A stretch of 64,000 nucleotides of DNA from contig JAWUZG010000001.1 in NCBI GenBank assembly GCA_036785705.1, positions 9,920,001 through 9,984,000 on the forward strand, in the 5' to 3' direction. Numbering within the stretch: the stretch's first letter is position 1; each line of letters opens with the position of its first letter. Below, piece after piece: positions 63,081-64,000 of the stretch. The translations under genes were made by a program, and so were the position numbers. The stretch comes from Acanthornis magna. Its lineage: Eukaryota > Chordata > Aves > Passeriformes > Acanthizidae. The notes beneath the pieces are model-generated. The model did no database searches and was not told the origin of the DNA. It saw nothing but the letters and a program-made list of their open reading frames with translations.

Positions 63081-64000
63081 ATTGAACCTCTTCTCTTTTT
63101 ACTATTGTATGTCCATAGGGGAGAGTAATTCATTTGTTTGAGAGAAGGGGTGTGGAGAAGGCACCAGCACTAGGTCAAAATACCTTAAACCTGAAACAGA
63201 TTACACTTTGCTGAAAGGCGGAGAGAACCAAAAGTTTCTTTAAGCAGTATTCCAAACATTTGGAGATTAAAGTTAGAAATAAAATTGGGTTGTATGTATT
63301 TCCCTTCAGTTTGTGTCACTTTATCAAATATAGTAATTTTCAAAAATGTCTCAGTAATAAAACTTTGGAGAAACCAATGAATCTTCACTTATTTTTCAAA
63401 GATGCTTTTAACTGGATAGCATCCCACAGATATGCGTGATCTTTTTCTTCATGGATATTTATTACTGCTTCATCTGCCTCATGTGCCTTTTAATAAACAT
63501 ATTAAAGTGTCAGCTAGATTCATTGCATCTCTGGAAAGAAGCAATTTTGCATCCTTCACTTAAAAACCAGTTTTGAAACGTCCCAAAGCAATTATTCCTC
63601 AGTGAATCACAACAGACAACTTGGTATTGTTAGAGAAAAAGTGCCTAAGGGTACTGCTCTTTTTTCTTAGGAACCAGAAAAACAGCAATGGCACACTCAC
63701 ACCTCTAACCACTCTGCTCTCTATGTCCCAAGCCAAAGAAACTCTGCTTTTACAGTGATGTCCTCAAAAAGTGTGAAGAGGCAGTTACATACGAATGCAA
63801 GAGAGTATGAAGAGAGTTATTGGCCTAACCTACGCAAATTTTTACTCTGAATCTTACAGCATTTTATTTATCAAAAAATATATAATTTATTGCATCTTTT
63901 CACATCAGTTCCTCATAATGTAATCCTTCCAGGAGGTATTACATTAGTTGCTGCTCTTGTCTCTCACAGCAGGAATTGTGCACAACTTCATTTGCAGTTT
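63081..64000. other. Intergenic DNA
   Basis: AT-rich to the right edge. Nothing recognised. Confidence 0.7.

Noticed and set aside
35784..64000. Search for LHFPL3 exons, tRNA or other RNA genes
   Set aside because: No matching protein segments or RNA-gene box motifs were seen by eye. A covariance-model and protein search would be needed to exclude them fully.

Overview
This is a vertebrate, almost certainly avian, nuclear window. It is AT-rich, with one CpG island, short spliced exons in long introns, and the 3' end of a chicken-repeat-1 (CR1) LINE at about 20.86-21.09 kb whose wording is typical of birds. Two LTR-like elements at 35.1 and 60.2-60.5 kb fit a passerine best, but that is an impression made without a database.

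The left half (1-34.4 kb) is one gene on the minus strand: ORC5, subunit 5 of the origin recognition complex. Twelve coding exons can be placed to the base from 31,489 down to 7,439. They join in frame into 395 codons with consistent GT-AG splice sites. The ATP-binding Walker A motif is in exon 2. About 52 C-terminal residues and the stop codon are missing and must lie beyond the left edge. The start exon is not in the CpG island but 2.8 kb inside the gene. This implies a non-coding first exon at about 34.34-34.43 kb and a spliced 5' UTR.

The ORC5 promoter region (34.08-34.50 kb) has an NRF1-type site, an E2F-like site, an E-box and a run of duplicated GC boxes. Directly upstream is a 72-bp minisatellite of seven copies (34,503-35,006) with a palindromic core and a three-unit (216-bp) higher-order period. 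A probable solitary LTR starts at the base where the array decays (35,071).

The right half (35.8-64 kb) shows no recognisable gene. In human, the region upstream of ORC5 leads towards LHFPL3, but none of its exons is seen here. It holds decayed LINE pieces (endonuclease-like at 44.4 kb, reverse-transcriptase-like at 52.75-52.96 kb, possibly an L2/L3-like piece at 62.4-63.1 kb), an LTR-like element at 60.15-60.54 kb, a few short tandem duplications, some stretches that look like conserved non-coding DNA, and one exon-like ORF of unknown identity at 58,980-59,207 (minus). I found no RNA gene, CRISPR array or clearly new system. The most unusual structure is the palindromic minisatellite, LTR and promoter cluster.
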